NCBI GenBank assembly: GCA_034769895.1
Contig: CM068367.1
Span: 113,134,654 to 113,198,653 of the forward strand
Length of the DNA stretch: 64,000 bases
Direction of reading: 5' to 3'
Source: Magicicada septendecula
Taxonomy: Eukaryota; Arthropoda; Insecta; Hemiptera; Cicadidae
Part shown: piece after piece, positions 63,271 through 64,000 of the stretch
How positions within the stretch are numbered: position 1 is the first letter of the stretch
How the letters are laid out: every line of letters begins with the position of its first letter
Made by a program: the position numbers and the translations under genes
Notes under the pieces: generated by a model
What the model was told of the DNA's origin: nothing
Seen by the model: only the letters and a program-made list of their open reading frames with translations
The model's database searches: none

Positions 63271-63648
63271 TTACTGATCAGAAGACGATAAAAAGTCTAA
63301 ACATAAATGACCGCAGATGACCGTGTGAGGAGGTTGCTTCCGTTCATAGTTGTAACGAACGTCGGCTGTATCACCAAAATATTGCATCAGCTCGAGAGGT
63401 GGACGTAAATTACCGAACCCGTCAAAATAGTGTACTCGATTTCCACGCTTCTTGTAACATACCCAGTGGGTTCCCGGTCCGCTCTCGTCGTCCAAATTTA
63501 CGATGACGCTTTCGTTCTTCCACGGCGCTGTATCCGGTAATGCGTTACGCATGTAAACACCTCTAAAATACGGAATGTTTAGCTTTTTTGCGTATACACG
63601 TAATTCATCTTCGGACAACGGGCGGAGCGGTATGCGAATTAGTTTTTT
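63271..63648 (-). CDS. Adenain-type cysteine protease, expressed by -1 frameshift
   Basis: Capsid maturation protease of the adenovirus/Polinton type. Motifs in order: LNIPYFRGVYMRNALP, NLDDESGPGTHWVCY (catalytic His in GTHW), RVHYFDGFGNLRPP (acidic residue) and TVICGHLCLDFL (nucleophile Cys of CGHLC). The frame is open from 63693 to 63271 but contains no ATG before MRNAL, which is inside the domain. The preceding PLA2 frame ends TAA at 63639-63641, directly after the heptamer A AAA AAC (63642-63648). A -1 slip there enters this frame exactly, so a PLA2-protease fusion is the likely product. All catalytic residues are present. Confidence 0.82.
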   Translation of the reverse strand, partial: KKLIRIPLRPLSEDELRVYAKKLNIPYFRGVYMRNALPDTAPWKNESVIVNLDDESGPGTHWVCYKKRGNRVHYFDGFGNLRPPLELMQYFGDTADVRYNYERKQPPHTVICGHLCLDFLSSSDQ

Positions 63649-64000
63649 CGGTACGGACGTAGATAGAATCCGGACGCAGTTCTCTTCTTTTTCCTAACGG
63701 TTCGGACAGTTCTCTTCCTCCTCTTTTTCATCCCACCACCAGCACCACGACCACGACTACTCACATTCTTTTTATTTTTACGACGTCGGCCGCTTCCTAT
63801 TGCTGATTTTGCTTTCATGGCCGCTGCAACTGCTGTCGCATAAGCTCGTTCGCTGATACCCGAATCCAACGCCTTTACCCGTCCCCACGCTTTTTCCGCG
63901 AGTTTACGATCTGCAATACGTCTACTTTCGTTGTCTTTGTATTGAGCGTAAGCGATGTCGTGTTCGCGACAGGCTTCGTCTAATTGGTTGATTCCGCGAT
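63639..64000 (-). CDS. Virion phospholipase A2-domain protein, C-terminal part, cut by window edge
   Basis: Partial: the start lies beyond 64000. The frame is open without a stop from the edge to TAA at 63639. The first visible residues contain NQLDEACREHDIAYAQYKD and RRIADRKLAEKAW, matching the parvovirus VP1-type PLA2 active site (Cys-x-x-His-Asp, with RxxAD helix); the calcium-loop residues would be outside. Then ERAYATAVAAAMKAK and a strongly basic tail (RRRKNKK, MKKRRKR, RKKKR) ending GFYLRPYRKN. Such PLA2 proteins are known in adintoviruses and Polintons and are thought to help cross endosomal membranes; the basic tail could bind DNA. It ends in the frameshift site to the protease. Confidence 0.8.
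   Translation of the reverse strand, partial: RGINQLDEACREHDIAYAQYKDNESRRIADRKLAEKAWGRVKALDSGISERAYATAVAAAMKAKSAIGSGRRRKNKKNVSSRGRGAGGGMKKRRKRTVRTVRKKKRTASGFYLRPYRKN
63642..63648 (-). promoter_or_regulatory. Canonical -1 ribosomal frameshift heptamer A AAA AAC
   Basis: In the PLA2 frame the codons read CGA AAA AAC TAA, so the heptamer is in the correct phase and is immediately followed by the stop. The -1 frame reads on into the protease. A strong downstream stem was not evident by eye. Confidence 0.65.

Overview
This is an AT-rich (roughly one third G+C) invertebrate nuclear genome fragment, most likely from an arthropod. I infer that from the repertoire of FLYWCH-finger MULE transposons, RTE-like and Jockey-like LINEs, Penelope-like GIY-YIG fragments, Helentron/pearl-like repeats, long (CA)n and (GA)n microsatellites, and a Polinton/adintovirus-type virus block. 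No convincing host protein-coding gene is visible. The host-derived sequence appears intergenic and is filled with transposable elements in different stages of decay.

Left third (1-24.5 kb): a frameshifted Mutator-type transposase runs off the left edge (1-1267). A nearly intact Tc1/mariner-IS630-type transposase follows (3539-4986, broken only near its N-terminus). Next come LINE 3' fragments (6678-7240, 13599-14505, 15590-15960, 20849-21110), a 93-bp-arm foldback (8454-8657) and a Penelope-like fragment (13252-13449). A fully delimited FLYWCH-MULE lies at 18102-20299 (8-bp duplication CACAGATC). A LINE is inserted inside an older LINE at 22330-23400 (16-bp duplication), and a hAT MITE lies at 24041-24434 (8-bp duplication TATTAAAC).

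Middle (24.5-48 kb): a second delimited FLYWCH-MULE (27366-29930, 9-bp duplication CAAAGAAGC); two adjacent Helentron/pearl-like composite repeats with a 164-bp internal satellite and an ACAG microsatellite (32104-34320); several more LINE remnants; and a second nested LINE (45198-46588, 14-bp duplication) inside an RTE-like LINE. A recurring hammerhead-like motif (YTGANNA, one extra base, hairpin, GAAA) occurs at seven loci across the window with different but paired stem sequences.

Right end (48-64 kb): about 10 kb with no recognised genes, a Penelope-like GIY-YIG fragment (57908-58126), a GC-rich tandem repeat (58711-59130), and a tRNA-like gene with anticodon GGA and a Pol III terminator (59168-59252). 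From 59951 to the right edge there is a compact minus-strand virus-type module. Read 5' to 3' it holds a phospholipase A2-domain protein with a very basic tail (cut by the window edge), an adenain-type cysteine protease that lacks its own ATG and is joined to the PLA2 frame by a canonical -1 slippery heptamer, a penton-like minor capsid protein, a hexon-like major capsid protein, a 216-residue and a 168-residue protein. These reading frames are uninterrupted, with an 8-bp gap, an ATGA start-stop overlap and a poly(A) signal overlapping the last codons. This is the only region under obvious coding constraint and points to a recently acquired Polinton/adintovirus-like element whose polymerase and integrase part, if present, lies outside the window.
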